NCBI RefSeq assembly: GCF_030733745.1 | Contig: NZ_JASHIK010000001.1 | Location: 372,001-436,000 of the forward strand | DNA length: 64,000 bases | Reading direction: 5' to 3' | DNA from: Stappia sp. MMSF_3263 | GTDB taxonomy: Bacteria > Pseudomonadota > Alphaproteobacteria > Rhizobiales > Stappiaceae | Notes under the pieces: generated by a model | Seen by the model: the letters and a program-made list of their open reading frames with translations, nothing else | Database searches by the model: none | Told to the model about the DNA's origin: nothing | Part shown: positions 39,094 through 47,834 of the stretch, in pieces | How positions within the stretch are numbered: the first letter of the stretch is position 1 | How the letters are laid out: each line of letters starts with the position of its first letter | Translations under genes and position numbers: made by a program

Positions 39094-39636
39094 ATGAACG
39101 CCAGCCTCTTCTGCTCCTGTCACCGCCTGCGTCGCGCCGGCCGCGCCGTCACTCGGCTTTATGAACACGCGCTCGCGGACAGCGGCCTGACGCCGCAGCA
39201 ATTCGCCGTGCTGGCGAGCCTTGCCTATGACGGGGCGCGAACCGCGTCGGAACTGACCGAGCGGGTCGGGGCGGAGCGCAGCACGCTGACCCGGGCGATC
39301 GACCGGCTTCAGGCGGCCGGGCTTGTCGAGACCGGCCCGGCCGAAGATCGCCGCGAGCGCCGCGTCGCGCTGACCGGTTCTGGCCGCGAGCGACTTGCGC
39401 AAGGTGTCGCAGGCTGGCGCCGGGCGGAGGGCACCATGCGCCATGCCATGGGGCCCGAACGGGTGGCGCTGCTCTGGGAACTGCTGTCGGAGGCCGAGGC
39501 GGCGACGACGCAATACGATCCGGACAAGGCTCGCGGGGTGCGCCAGGCCAAGGTCGCGGCGTTGCAGGGGGATGCCGGGGGCGGAGCCGACGGGGAGGCC
39601 GCGGCCGCAAGCGAAACTACCGCCCGCCGACTCTGA
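39094..39636 (+). CDS. MarR-family transcriptional regulator
   Basis: A 180-residue winged-helix regulator. CRLRRAGRAVTRLYEHALADSGLTPQQFAVLASL (residues about 8-42) leads to the recognition helix region TASELTERVGAERSTLTRAIDRLQAAGLVE and the wing DRRERRVALTGSGRERL. The start at 39094 (MNASLFCSCHR) is preferred because an upstream ATG at 39061 would fall within the operator. The tail after residue 145 is Ala/Gly-rich. Likely regulates itself and the divergent thioesterase through two palindromes. It overlaps the 3' end of nadQ by 20 bases. Confidence 0.9.
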   Translation: MNASLFCSCHRLRRAGRAVTRLYEHALADSGLTPQQFAVLASLAYDGARTASELTERVGAERSTLTRAIDRLQAAGLVETGPAEDRRERRVALTGSGRERLAQGVAGWRRAEGTMRHAMGPERVALLWELLSEAEAATTQYDPDKARGVRQAKVAALQGDAGGGADGEAAAASETTARRL

Positions 39637-40582
39637 GGCCGAGGGCCGGGCGTTCCTTCAGCACCTCGTGGCGGAAGCGGAACAGCGCAGCCGGTCGGCC
39701 ACCGGTCTGGGTGGAGGTTTCGCCGGTCGGTTCGACCAGGTCGCCCTTTTCAACCAGGCGGCGAAAGTTCTGCTTGTGCAGATGCCGGCCGGAGATCGCC
39801 TCGACGCAGCGCTGCAGGTCGGTCAGCGTGAAAATATGCGGCATCAGCTCGAAGACGAGCGGCCGGTATTTCAGCTTCGTGCGCAACCGCGAGATGGCGG
39901 TGGCCAGGATGCGCCGGTGGTCGTAGAGCATCGGCTGGCCGAGGCCGGGCAGGTCGCCGCGCTTCAGGGCGGCCGGGCGGCCGTCGCGGCGCGCTTCCTC
40001 CAGAAGGCCGGCCTCGTAGAGAAGCTCGTAACGGTCAAGGACCCGCTCCTCGTTCCACATCCCGTCCTGGATGTTGAACGCCTGATGCACCTGCTCGCCG
40101 CGCGAGCGTGCCCGGGGCGGGCTGTCGCGCGGTATCGGCGCGGAGGTCCAGGCTTCCAGCGCCGGCAGGATTTCCTGCTGCACCACGGCCGGCATGCCGG
40201 ACCGCCAGTCTTCCCAGGGAAAGAAACTGTACCATGATCGCCATTGGGCGTTCTGCAGCGTCAGGGCCTCGTCCGAGCGCAATGTCTGCCGTGCAAGGGC
40301 CAGATAGCCGACGGAGACCACGTGCGGGCCCGCGTCCGAATGAATGTGGTGACGGCCGCGATCGCCGAATGTGTAGAGCTGCTCGACATAACCGAGCTTC
40401 AGCGCGGTCTGCTCCTCCACCCATTCGCGCAGGCCGATCTCGAACGTGCGGTGGCGTGTCGGGTCGAACGGGCCGAAGGGCAGCGACTGGGCCGGGTTCT
40501 CCGGCTTCGCGGCAATGGTCAGGACCTGCGGCTGGGGATCCGCAACGGAGACGATGACGGCGTTGAGGCCGATCTCGATCAT
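39617..40582 (-). CDS. nadQ: NadQ-like NAD biosynthesis regulator (Nudix-like plus winged helix)
   Basis: A 321-residue protein with a Nudix-related amino half (to about 145) whose box is degenerate (GPFDPTRHRTFEIGLREWVEEQ; REWVEE retained, other positions lost), and an NrtR-type winged helix at about 225-310 (ELMPHIFTLTDLQRCVEAISG, HKQNFRRLVEKGDL). This layout is that of NadQ/COG4111, an alphaproteobacterial repressor of nadABC. Its probable operator lies before nadA at 29177-29191. The start overlaps the upstream phosphatase stop (ATGA), so they form one unit. Assignment by architecture and context. Confidence 0.8.
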   Translation of the reverse strand: MIEIGLNAVIVSVADPQPQVLTIAAKPENPAQSLPFGPFDPTRHRTFEIGLREWVEEQTALKLGYVEQLYTFGDRGRHHIHSDAGPHVVSVGYLALARQTLRSDEALTLQNAQWRSWYSFFPWEDWRSGMPAVVQQEILPALEAWTSAPIPRDSPPRARSRGEQVHQAFNIQDGMWNEERVLDRYELLYEAGLLEEARRDGRPAALKRGDLPGLGQPMLYDHRRILATAISRLRTKLKYRPLVFELMPHIFTLTDLQRCVEAISGRHLHKQNFRRLVEKGDLVEPTGETSTQTGGRPAALFRFRHEVLKERPALGLRVGGR

Positions 40583-41103
40583 GGGCGATCCGTGGCGGCG
40601 GCGATATCGAGCGTGAAGGGCGTTCCCTCGAAGGCGTCGGCCCCCCGGCCGATCGCCTTCACCGCCGCCGTCATGCGACCCTCGCGCCCGAGCAGCGTGT
40701 CGGCCAAGGCCACCAGGCGGGCATTCGGCGTCGCCGATGGCGAGGCCGTGCGCAGGGCCTTTGCCAGCGTGACCTCGCTGGCATGCGGGGAGAGCGCGCA
40801 GGCGCTGATATAGGCGGCGGCCGTGGACCGGCTGATGCCGGCGAAGCAATGGATCACCATTGGTTGCGCCCGGTCCCAGCTGCCGACGAAGTCGAGAAGC
40901 TGGCGCACATGTATCTCGCCCGGCGGGGTCAGGCCCTCGGCCGGTGCGGTGATGTCGTTGAAGGCGAGAAAAAGATGATCGTCGGCGGCAATGCTCTGGG
41001 GGCGGCGCACCTCGGTTCCCGCGCTGATCAGGGTCACAAGGCGACGGGCGCCGGTGCGCTCGACGGTTTCCGACAGACGCGCCAGCGAACACACGGTAAT
41101 CAT
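40579..41103 (-). CDS. Protein tyrosine phosphatase-like protein
   Basis: A 174-residue protein of the dual-specificity/tyrosine phosphatase fold. The P-loop HCFAGISRS (residues 85-93) has the catalytic Cys86 and Arg92; Asp50 (AFNDIT) is a candidate general acid. It begins MITVCSLARLSETVERTGAR, as in cytoplasmic rhizobial homologues. It is the first gene of a unit with nadQ (four-base overlap), so it may be linked to NAD or nucleotide metabolism, but its substrate is unknown. Confidence 0.87.
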   Translation of the reverse strand: MITVCSLARLSETVERTGARRLVTLISAGTEVRRPQSIAADDHLFLAFNDITAPAEGLTPPGEIHVRQLLDFVGSWDRAQPMVIHCFAGISRSTAAAYISACALSPHASEVTLAKALRTASPSATPNARLVALADTLLGREGRMTAAVKAIGRGADAFEGTPFTLDIAAATDRP

Positions 41104-41198
41104 TGCCCCTCCTGCGATTTGACCGGTGCCGCAGCTTCCGGATCCGTTCCGGGGCGCGACTCGTCCTTGTCCTTATCTAGGGCAGCAGGCAGCGCCTG

Positions 41199-41849
41199 TC
41201 ACCGCGCTGGTGAGCAGGCGCGCCGCGCCGCTTCGATTTCCTCGAAACGCTTCAGGAAAAGCAGTTGTGCCTTCGCCGCCGGCAGTGCGGTCAACCCGAG
41301 CCTTGGGGACTGTCCGCTGGCGGGGATGAAACCGCTGGGCTGGCCGAAGATCCGCGCGGCTTCCTCGTCGTCGAAACCGGCCAGTTCCACCGCCTCGAAA
41401 TAGGCCGCGACGGTGTCCGCCTTCTTGGTCAGCACGCGGGTCTTTTCGGGAATGATCGCGGGCAGGGCGAAGCGGAGATGGATCGCTGCCTGGAGGCGCG
41501 CCTCGATCTCCTTGTAGTTGCCGCCCATCACCGCCTTGAACGGTGAGATCATGTCGCCGATCACATATTCCGGCGCATCATGCAGCAGCACGCAAAGGCG
41601 CTCGTCGGCAGACAGGCCCGGTTGCAGCCGCCGCGCCAGCTTTTCCACCAGCAGCGAGTGCTCGGCGACGGAAAAGGCGTGGTCGCCGACGGTCTGGCCG
41701 TTCCAGCGCGCCACCCGGGCCAGTCCGTGGGCGATGTCCTCGATCTCGACATCGAGCGGGGAGGGATCGAGCAGGTCGAGGCGCCGGCCCGACAGCATGC
41801 GCTGCCAGGCGCGCGGTTCGCCCGCCGTTCTTTTCGGCGCGCGGCTCAT
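41199..41849 (-). CDS. HD-domain phosphohydrolase (YfbR-like)
   Basis: A 216-residue HD-superfamily enzyme. Metal ligands: GDHAFSVAEHSLLV (His57 and His64 region) and LLHDAPEYVIGD (His90, Asp91), with a downstream Asp in KKADTVAAYFEA. YfbR-type members are deoxynucleoside 5'-monophosphatases. It lies 95 bases upstream of the phosphatase-nadQ unit on the same strand and 13 bases downstream of ygfZ, so all four may be cotranscribed. Confidence 0.87.
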   Translation of the reverse strand: MSRAPKRTAGEPRAWQRMLSGRRLDLLDPSPLDVEIEDIAHGLARVARWNGQTVGDHAFSVAEHSLLVEKLARRLQPGLSADERLCVLLHDAPEYVIGDMISPFKAVMGGNYKEIEARLQAAIHLRFALPAIIPEKTRVLTKKADTVAAYFEAVELAGFDDEEAARIFGQPSGFIPASGQSPRLGLTALPAAKAQLLFLKRFEEIEAARRACSPAR

Positions 41850-41862
41850 GGGAGCGGCGCCC

Positions 41863-42819
41863 TCACGCGTCGTCCTCGCCGCTGCCCGTTTGCTGCGGCC
41901 AGGTGAAGCGCGCGAACTCCGGCAGGACGAAGGCCAGGGCAATGCCGTCCGCGGTGACGTCGGCGCCCCGCGCGAGCGCGCCGGCAACGCGGTCCAGCCG
42001 TACCATCGCAAGGCCCTGGTTGCCGGCGACGCTGCCCAGCGTTCCGGCTGGCTTGCCATCGGCAAGGATATCCGTCCCGCTTCGGGGCAAGGAGGTCTCG
42101 GCGCTTGCCTTGACGATACGGCGCCGGGCGGTGCCGCGATGCTGCATCCGGCTGACGACCTCCTGGCCGACGAAGCACCCCTTGTCGAAGGCAACGCCGT
42201 TGAGGTCGTCCATGTCCGCGTCGTGCGGGAAACTGTCACCGGGGGTGAAGTCGAACGGGGCTTCCGGCAGGCCGAATGCCACACGCCGCGCGTGATAGGC
42301 GGAGGCGGAAGCTTCGGGAAAACCGTCGAGCCCGCCGGCCGGTTCGATGGTTTGGCAGGTGCCCTGCCCGGCGGCGGGGACGTAGACGCGCCAGCCGAAG
42401 CCTGCAAGGCGCGGATCGGCCATGGCAATACTGTTCACCGCCTCCGGCTTGCCGCCCCATGCGGCAAGCACGGTCCGTTCGCCCGAGACGTCCTCGATCT
42501 CCACCTTGGCGCGCAGCCGGTAGAAACCGAGCCGTTTTGCAAGGTCGGCGATCTGATCCCGGTTGGCTTCGATCAGGTAGCCGTCCCCGTGGCCGACGAT
42601 CAGGAAATCGAACAGGATCTTGCCCTGTGGCGTCAACAGCGCGCCATAGCCGCCGGTCTTGGCATCGACCTTGTCGAGGTCGCAGGTCAGGAGGTTCTGC
42701 AGGAAGTCATGCGCATCCGGCCCGCCGACACGGACAAGGCCGCGCCAGTCGAGCCTCGCGGCGGCCCGTGTCGCGCCCTGCGTGGCCGCGGAATTCTCGC
42801 TGATGCCGGTCATGTTCAT
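41863..42819 (-). CDS. ygfZ: Folate-binding protein YgfZ (iron-sulfur repair)
   Basis: A 318-residue GcvT-like protein that binds tetrahydrofolate and supports assembly or repair of certain Fe-S enzymes such as MiaB. The signature KGCFVGQEVVSRMQHRG (Cys215 within K-G-C-F-x-G-Q-E) is intact. The amino part has GPDAHDFLQNLLTCDLDKV. Start at 42819 has GAGGACAG upstream; the codon two further on is also ATG. Followed after 13 bases by the HD-protein gene. Confidence 0.93.
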   Translation of the reverse strand: MNMTGISENSAATQGATRAAARLDWRGLVRVGGPDAHDFLQNLLTCDLDKVDAKTGGYGALLTPQGKILFDFLIVGHGDGYLIEANRDQIADLAKRLGFYRLRAKVEIEDVSGERTVLAAWGGKPEAVNSIAMADPRLAGFGWRVYVPAAGQGTCQTIEPAGGLDGFPEASASAYHARRVAFGLPEAPFDFTPGDSFPHDADMDDLNGVAFDKGCFVGQEVVSRMQHRGTARRRIVKASAETSLPRSGTDILADGKPAGTLGSVAGNQGLAMVRLDRVAGALARGADVTADGIALAFVLPEFARFTWPQQTGSGEDDA

Positions 42820-43153
42820 TTCTGTCCTCGAGACAAGTGGCGGCGCGTGCGCGGCGCGACTCGCCATCGTTCCGCCCCGCTCATGGCGACATAGGCCGGA
42901 TCTTACGGGTCAACAAGGTTCCGGCAAGGCCCTGACCGAAGGTGATGGCCCTGTCGGCCGGTTCCATGCCGGCGCCGCCACGGCTCGCGGGGACGGCGAT
43001 CGGCAGCCCGGACGAATGAGGGGAACGGTCCTTTGCGGAAATGATGATGAGCCGAAAATTCGACACGCTTTGTTACGAGTTGCACATTAGCATGTGATGT
43101 CTTCGATCCGCTCCGCCGGTCGCTCCGGCCCAGCGCTTTCAGGTCGTTCCGCC
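42820..43153. other. Divergent intergenic region, ygfZ / amidotransferase
   Basis: 334 bases between divergent genes. It must hold both promoters. TTGTTACGAGTTGCACATTAGCAT (43070-43093, split here) is the most AT-rich part and could contain the amidotransferase promoter. Short open frames here lack coding character. No riboswitch or RNA gene recognised. Confidence 0.4.
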
Positions 43154-43978
43154 ATGTGCCGTCTGGCTGCCTATCTCGGTGCCGAAATTCCGCTGGAAAA
43201 CATCATCGCCCGCCCGCGCCACTCCCTGCTCGTGCAGAGCCAGGATGCGCAGGAGGCGAAACTGCGCGTCAATGGCGACGGCTTCGGCATCGCCTGGTAT
43301 GGCCACCTGCCCGAGCCGGGCCTGTTCAAGGACGTGCTGCCGGCCTGGGCCGACACCAACCTTCCGAGTGTGTGCCGTCTGGTGCGCTCCCGGCTCTTCC
43401 TTGCCCATGTGCGGGCGGCGACGACAGGCGCTGCCTCTCGCGACAATTGCCACCCGTTCGCCCACGGGCGCTGGGCCTTCATGCATAATGGCTGCATCGG
43501 CAATTTTGCCGCCCTGCGCCGCGACATGGAAGCCTGCATTGCCGACGAGTTCTATGCCACGCGGCGGGGTACGACCGATTCGGAGCTCTTCTTCCTGCTG
43601 CTGCTGAGCAACGGTCTCGAGACGGATCCCAAGGCGGCGCTCGACGCGACACTCGCCCGGCTGCTCGAGATCGCCGGACGGCGCGGCACGCGCGGCGAAC
43701 CGATCCGCCTGACCTGCGCCTTCAGCGATGGCGAGCGCATCTTCGCCTTCCGTTTCGCCGATGACGGCCGCGCGCCCTCGCTATACCTGTCGGATTGCCT
43801 CGATCACGGCGGCCGGGCCTTCGCTTCCGAGCCGCTGGAAGGCCCTTGCGCGCGCTGGCGTGTCGTGGAGCCGGATATCCTGTACGAACTGGGCAATGAC
43901 GGCGTTGCCGTTCATGCGATCAATCCGTCCCACGGCGCGGGGGACCTGGAACGCCCGGTGCGTTCGATGTCGTCCTGA
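43154..43978 (+). CDS. Class II glutamine amidotransferase (YafJ-like)
   Basis: A 274-residue Ntn hydrolase domain without a synthetase partner. The start is fixed by MCRLAAYLG: Cys2 becomes the amino-terminal nucleophile after Met removal. Further motifs are NGDGFGIAWYG, FLAHVRAATTGAASRDNCHPFAHGRWAFMHNG (in part: HVRAATTGAASRDNCHPF), and GTTDSELFFLLLL. These fit the YafJ/EgtC-like group. An upstream in-frame GTG (43094) would bury the nucleophile and is rejected. The deacylase gene follows after 39 bases. Confidence 0.92.
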   Translation: MCRLAAYLGAEIPLENIIARPRHSLLVQSQDAQEAKLRVNGDGFGIAWYGHLPEPGLFKDVLPAWADTNLPSVCRLVRSRLFLAHVRAATTGAASRDNCHPFAHGRWAFMHNGCIGNFAALRRDMEACIADEFYATRRGTTDSELFFLLLLSNGLETDPKAALDATLARLLEIAGRRGTRGEPIRLTCAFSDGERIFAFRFADDGRAPSLYLSDCLDHGGRAFASEPLEGPCARWRVVEPDILYELGNDGVAVHAINPSHGAGDLERPVRSMSS

Positions 43979-44017
43979 GCGGGAAACTTCCGCAACGAGC
44001 TGCCCTGAAGCGAGGTC

Positions 44018-45322
44018 ATGATGCTGGACGCCACCCTTGCCCGCGACATTCTGGGCGCGGTCGATGAAGGCTTCGAGGACCAGATCGCCTTCACCGAGGC
44101 CCTGATCCGCTTTCCCTCGCTGCGCGGGGCGGAAAAGCCGGCACAGGATTTCATCGCCGGCGAGCTGGAACGGCGCGGCTATGCGGTCGACAGCTTCACC
44201 ATCGACATCGACAGGATCCACGACCATCCGGGCTTCTCGCCAGTGGTTGGCGTCGACTACGCGCAGGCCGTCAATGTGGTCGCAACGCACCGTCCGCGCC
44301 GCGAAACCGGGCGCTCGCTGATCCTCAACGGACACATGGACGTGGTGCCGGAAGGGCCACACGAGATGTGGGAAATCTCGCCGCCCTTCGTGCCCAGGCG
44401 TGTCGGCGACTGGCTATACGGGCGCGGCGGCGGCGACATGAAGGCCGGCATTGCCGCAAATCTCTTTGCCCTCGACGCGCTGCGCCGTCTTGGCTACCAG
44501 CCGGCGGCCCGTGTGCATTTCCAGAGTGTCGTCGAGGAGGAATGCACCGGCAACGGCGCGCTCGCCTGCCTCGTCGAGGGTTACACGGCCGATGCCGCGA
44601 TCATCCCAGAGCCCGTCGACGAACGCCTGGTGCGCGCCAATGTCGGCGTGCTCTGGTTCGACGTCGATGTCGCCGGCCATCCCGTGCACGTGCGCGAGGC
44701 CGGTTCCGGCGCCAATGCCATCGAGGCGGGCTATCGGGTCATCGCTGCACTGAAGGATCTGGCCGAGGCCTGGAACGCGGAGAAGGACGCTCATCCGCAG
44801 TTTGCCGGTGTCCATCATCCGATCAACTTCAACGTCGGCAAGATCGAGGGCGGCGACTGGGCCTCGTCCGTGCCGGCCTGGTGCCGGCTGTCCTGCCGCA
44901 TTGCCATCTATCCGGGCGACGATCCCGCCGCTCGGGCGCGCGAGATCGAGGCGCATCTGGCGAACGTTCTGGCCGATGACGCCTTTCTCGGCAACCGGCC
45001 GCCGAAAGTCACCTGGAACGGCTTCTTCGCCCGCGGCTATGTGCTGGAAGAGGGAAGCGAGGCGGAGGCGGCCCTTGCCCGAGCGCACGGGCTCGCCGCC
45101 GGCAGCGCGCTTTCGAGCTTCGTTTCGCCGGCCTATCTCGATGCGCGGGTCTTCGTCATCTATGCCGGCATGCCCTGCCTCGTCTACGGGCCTCTCTCGG
45201 AGAGCGTGCATGGTTTCGACGAGCGCGTCAGCCTTGCCTCGATCCGGCGGGTGACCGGCGCCGTCGCGCTGTTCATCGCCGAATGGTGCGGACTGGAGCC
45301 GGTGGCTGGGCCGGGCGACTGA
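44018..45322 (+). CDS. ArgE/DapE-family M20 deacylase
   Basis: A 434-residue zinc-dependent amidohydrolase of peptidase family M20. Ligands and catalytic residues: ILNGHMDVVPEG (His, Asp), GRGGGDMKAG (bridging Asp), VVEEECTG (catalytic Glu pair), IIPEP and a late ESVHGFDERV (His). It probably removes an acyl group from an amino acid or a pyrimidine intermediate; specificity is open. ATGATG at the start: either codon may be used. It follows the amidotransferase by 39 bases. Confidence 0.92.
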   Translation: MMLDATLARDILGAVDEGFEDQIAFTEALIRFPSLRGAEKPAQDFIAGELERRGYAVDSFTIDIDRIHDHPGFSPVVGVDYAQAVNVVATHRPRRETGRSLILNGHMDVVPEGPHEMWEISPPFVPRRVGDWLYGRGGGDMKAGIAANLFALDALRRLGYQPAARVHFQSVVEEECTGNGALACLVEGYTADAAIIPEPVDERLVRANVGVLWFDVDVAGHPVHVREAGSGANAIEAGYRVIAALKDLAEAWNAEKDAHPQFAGVHHPINFNVGKIEGGDWASSVPAWCRLSCRIAIYPGDDPAARAREIEAHLANVLADDAFLGNRPPKVTWNGFFARGYVLEEGSEAEAALARAHGLAAGSALSSFVSPAYLDARVFVIYAGMPCLVYGPLSESVHGFDERVSLASIRRVTGAVALFIAEWCGLEPVAGPGD

Positions 45323-45345
45323 GCGAACGTTGACGGGAAACGCGG

Positions 45346-45375
45346 AAGGCCCCGCATCCGGCGATGCAGGGCCTT
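45346..45375 (+). terminator. Hairpin after the M20 deacylase gene
   Basis: AAGGCCC-c-GCATC-cggc-GATGC-a-GGGCCTT, a nearly continuous 12-bp stem 24 bases past the stop. It lies between convergent genes and may serve both. No T tract on the plus strand. Confidence 0.6.
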
Positions 45376-45433
45376 GCATGTGTGCGGGGAAGGATGTGGG
45401 CCGACCGTGTCTGCTGGCGCGGTTGCGCCTGCG

Positions 45434-46192
45434 TCAGGCAGGGCTTGGCAGCGAACCGCGTGAGCCGCCAAGGGCCGCGGAGATGCTGGCGATGCGGGCG
45501 CTTGCCGGGATCGGCCGGATCGTGAACAGGCGGGGAATACGGCTCTGGCCGGCATCGTTCGCCAGCGCCATCAGCGACTCGATCTGCTCGCCGACGCGGC
45601 GATGGGTTTCGGTCTCGATGCGGATCCGCCGCCAGACGTGGCGCTGGATGACCAGGTCCATGCAGGCCTTGATGTCGCCGATGAGGAATTCCAGGTCGAG
45701 CGTCGGCAGGCCGAGATAAGCCCTCAACTCGTCGAAGATGCTTCTCAGCACCGCCGCATAGGCAAGGTCCTCGGACGCCGGCCGCAACTCGTTGATGTCG
45801 AGGCACTGGATCTGTGCCTCCTCGCGGGCTGTCTCGATGAAGGCGGCCAGCTGCGTGCTGGTCAGTTTCGCGGAGCCGTCTTCCAGCGACAGTTGCTTCA
45901 TCAGGAGCGAAGCCTCGAAGATGTCGAGAATCCGGCGCGACAGCAGATGCACCAGCTCGCGCAACGCACGCTCCTGCGCCGGGTTGCATTCGATGAAGTT
46001 CATTTCGACGATGTCGAAAAGTCCGGCCTCGAAGGTCTCGCTGATGTTGCGGAAGCAGGGATGGTGCTGGAGCAGGCGGTTCACCACCGGCAGGGCGTCG
46101 GCCTCGACAGGACAATCCGACATGCGGATCTCGGTGATGTCGGTGAAGAGGTTCGGGCTCTTGCGCTCCACGCCATTCTGCGGTTTGAACAC
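45434..46192 (-). CDS. Unknown cytoplasmic protein
   Basis: A 252-residue protein, mostly alpha-helical, with no membrane segment or signal. Visible blocks: FKPQNGVERKSPNLFTDITEIRMSDCPVEADALP at the start (given in part: SPNLFTDITEIRMSDC), FRNISETFEAGLFDIVEMNFIECNPAQER, and YLGLPTLDLEFLIGDIKACMDLVIQRHVW. GTG at 46192 is chosen as the start because GAAGGAG lies eight bases upstream; the longer frame to 46435 has poor coding character. No family recognised. Divergent from the L,D-transpeptidase gene. Confidence 0.65.
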   Translation of the reverse strand: MFKPQNGVERKSPNLFTDITEIRMSDCPVEADALPVVNRLLQHHPCFRNISETFEAGLFDIVEMNFIECNPAQERALRELVHLLSRRILDIFEASLLMKQLSLEDGSAKLTSTQLAAFIETAREEAQIQCLDINELRPASEDLAYAAVLRSIFDELRAYLGLPTLDLEFLIGDIKACMDLVIQRHVWRRIRIETETHRRVGEQIESLMALANDAGQSRIPRLFTIRPIPASARIASISAALGGSRGSLPSPA

Positions 46193-46529
46193 GGCAATCT
46201 CCTTCGCCGGCCCGTTGTCCGGGCGACGTTTCTGGTCGTCTTGTCTTTTGGGTTTTCGGCCGGGAAAGCCGTCTTGGTTAAAAGATTCCGAATCGTGATC
46301 TGAGTCGCAATCGGGAAATGACCGCGCGAAGCAAGGATATTTTGCATTCGCAAGAGGTTTTGTGTGGACAATGGCGAATCGGTTGCAGTCTCCAACCGCA
46401 CCCTTTGTGATCGCCATCACGGCAATTTGAGTCAAACACGCCCAAATCTTGTCGAAACTAACGTCGGATTCACGGTTTTGCGGTTAGATGCAGTCGCGCC
46501 GTAGAAATCCAAGGGTGAAGGTTGGGCGG
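46193..46529. other. Divergent intergenic region before the L,D-transpeptidase
   Basis: 337 bases carrying the promoters of the unknown gene and the transpeptidase. It is less GC-rich than average around 46260-46480 (for example GATTCCGAATCGTGATC and TTTTGTGTGGACAATGG). No gene or RNA element recognised. Confidence 0.4.
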
Positions 46530-47798
46530 ATGATCGAGACTTTGAAGACCATGGGTGGCATGTCGAAGGGCGTTTTTGCCGGACAGGTGACGGCTGTTGC
46601 CGTCGCGGCCCTGCTGGCGCTGGGCACGCTGCCGGCGAGCGCGCGGGACGGCAAGGCGATGACGCCTGTCGCCGGTGGCGTTGCGGGCATCGGCGGTCAG
46701 GATGCCCTGTCCGAAGCGCCGCTGCAGATCCTCGTTTCGCTGTCCGACCAGCAGTTGGAGGTTTATCGCGGCACGCGTCTCGTGGAAACCACGAGGATCT
46801 CGTCGGGCAAGGCCGGCTACGGCACGCCCACGGGCGTCTTCAGCATTCTGGAAAAGCGCCGGCGACATTTTTCCAACATCTACGACAACGCGCCGATGCC
46901 CTATATGCAGCGGCTGACATGGTCCGGTATCGCCCTGCATGAGGGGCGCGTGCCGAACTATCCGGCCTCGCATGGCTGTGTCCGCCTGCCGCGCGGCTTC
47001 GCCAAGGAACTCTTCGCCATGACGGGACGGGGCGGTCACGTCATCGTCACGCGCGAGAAGACCCGCCCGAGCGAAATCGTTCACGCCTCCCTGCCGGCCC
47101 TGCGCCTGCCCGAAACGACGGTGGCGAGCCTCGACGTCGGCCTGCGCCCCGCGCTTCCCGGGCCCGTCGAGGACAGCGCGTCCGACACGGTCGGGGCGAT
47201 CGGCATGCCCGAGGCGACACTGGAATTGCCGCGCGAGCCGCTGCGCATCCTCGTCACCCGGACAAGCCCGCAGGAGCGCTTGCGCGACCTGCAGCGCGTG
47301 CTCGACCGGCTCGGCTACGAACCCGGCCCGGTGGACGGCGTGATCGGCCGCAAGACGCGAGCCGCGATCCGCCTGTTCCAGGAGGGGGCCGAGCTTCCCG
47401 TCACCGGCGAGCCGACGGACGTCGTTCTCAAGGCTCTCTATGCCGAGGCCGGCGAAGCGGGCCCGGCGACCGGCCGGCTTTACGTTCGGCGCAAGTTCAG
47501 GGAAGTGTTCTCCGCCAATGTGGTGCTGAAGGATCCGGATGCGCCGCTCGGCACCCATCTCTTCACCGTTATCGGCGGTGTCGGGCAGGGCGAGACGGCG
47601 CGCTGGATGGGCGTTGTCGCGGATGCGGCCGAAAGCGTCACCCCGGCCAGCGTGCTCGACCGCTTCGAATGGAGCGACGATGCCCGTGCCTTCGTCGAGG
47701 CAAACCTTGCGCTCGGTTCCTCGCTGATGGTCACCGACCGTCCGTTCCGCCTGCATTCGGGACTGGGCACCGATTTCGTGGTGATGACCCGCCAGTAG
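46530..47798 (+). CDS. Periplasmic L,D-transpeptidase
   Basis: A 422-residue enzyme that forms 3-3 peptidoglycan cross-links or attaches proteins to the wall. Signal peptide about residues 14-38 (FAGQVTAVAVAALLALGTLPASA). The YkuD/ErfK domain spans about 64-190, with the catalytic motif ASHGCVRLP (His148, Cys150). A peptidoglycan-binding domain follows near 245-305 (LRDLQRVLDRLGYEPGPVDGVIGRKTRAAIRLFQ, in part). The last 110 residues are unassigned. Start 46530 follows GAAGG. Confidence 0.93.
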   Translation: MIETLKTMGGMSKGVFAGQVTAVAVAALLALGTLPASARDGKAMTPVAGGVAGIGGQDALSEAPLQILVSLSDQQLEVYRGTRLVETTRISSGKAGYGTPTGVFSILEKRRRHFSNIYDNAPMPYMQRLTWSGIALHEGRVPNYPASHGCVRLPRGFAKELFAMTGRGGHVIVTREKTRPSEIVHASLPALRLPETTVASLDVGLRPALPGPVEDSASDTVGAIGMPEATLELPREPLRILVTRTSPQERLRDLQRVLDRLGYEPGPVDGVIGRKTRAAIRLFQEGAELPVTGEPTDVVLKALYAEAGEAGPATGRLYVRRKFREVFSANVVLKDPDAPLGTHLFTVIGGVGQGETARWMGVVADAAESVTPASVLDRFEWSDDARAFVEANLALGSSLMVTDRPFRLHSGLGTDFVVMTRQ

Positions 47799-47834
47799 GG
47801 GGCGAGGGGCCGGCTCGTCTCTCCGGTTCTGACC

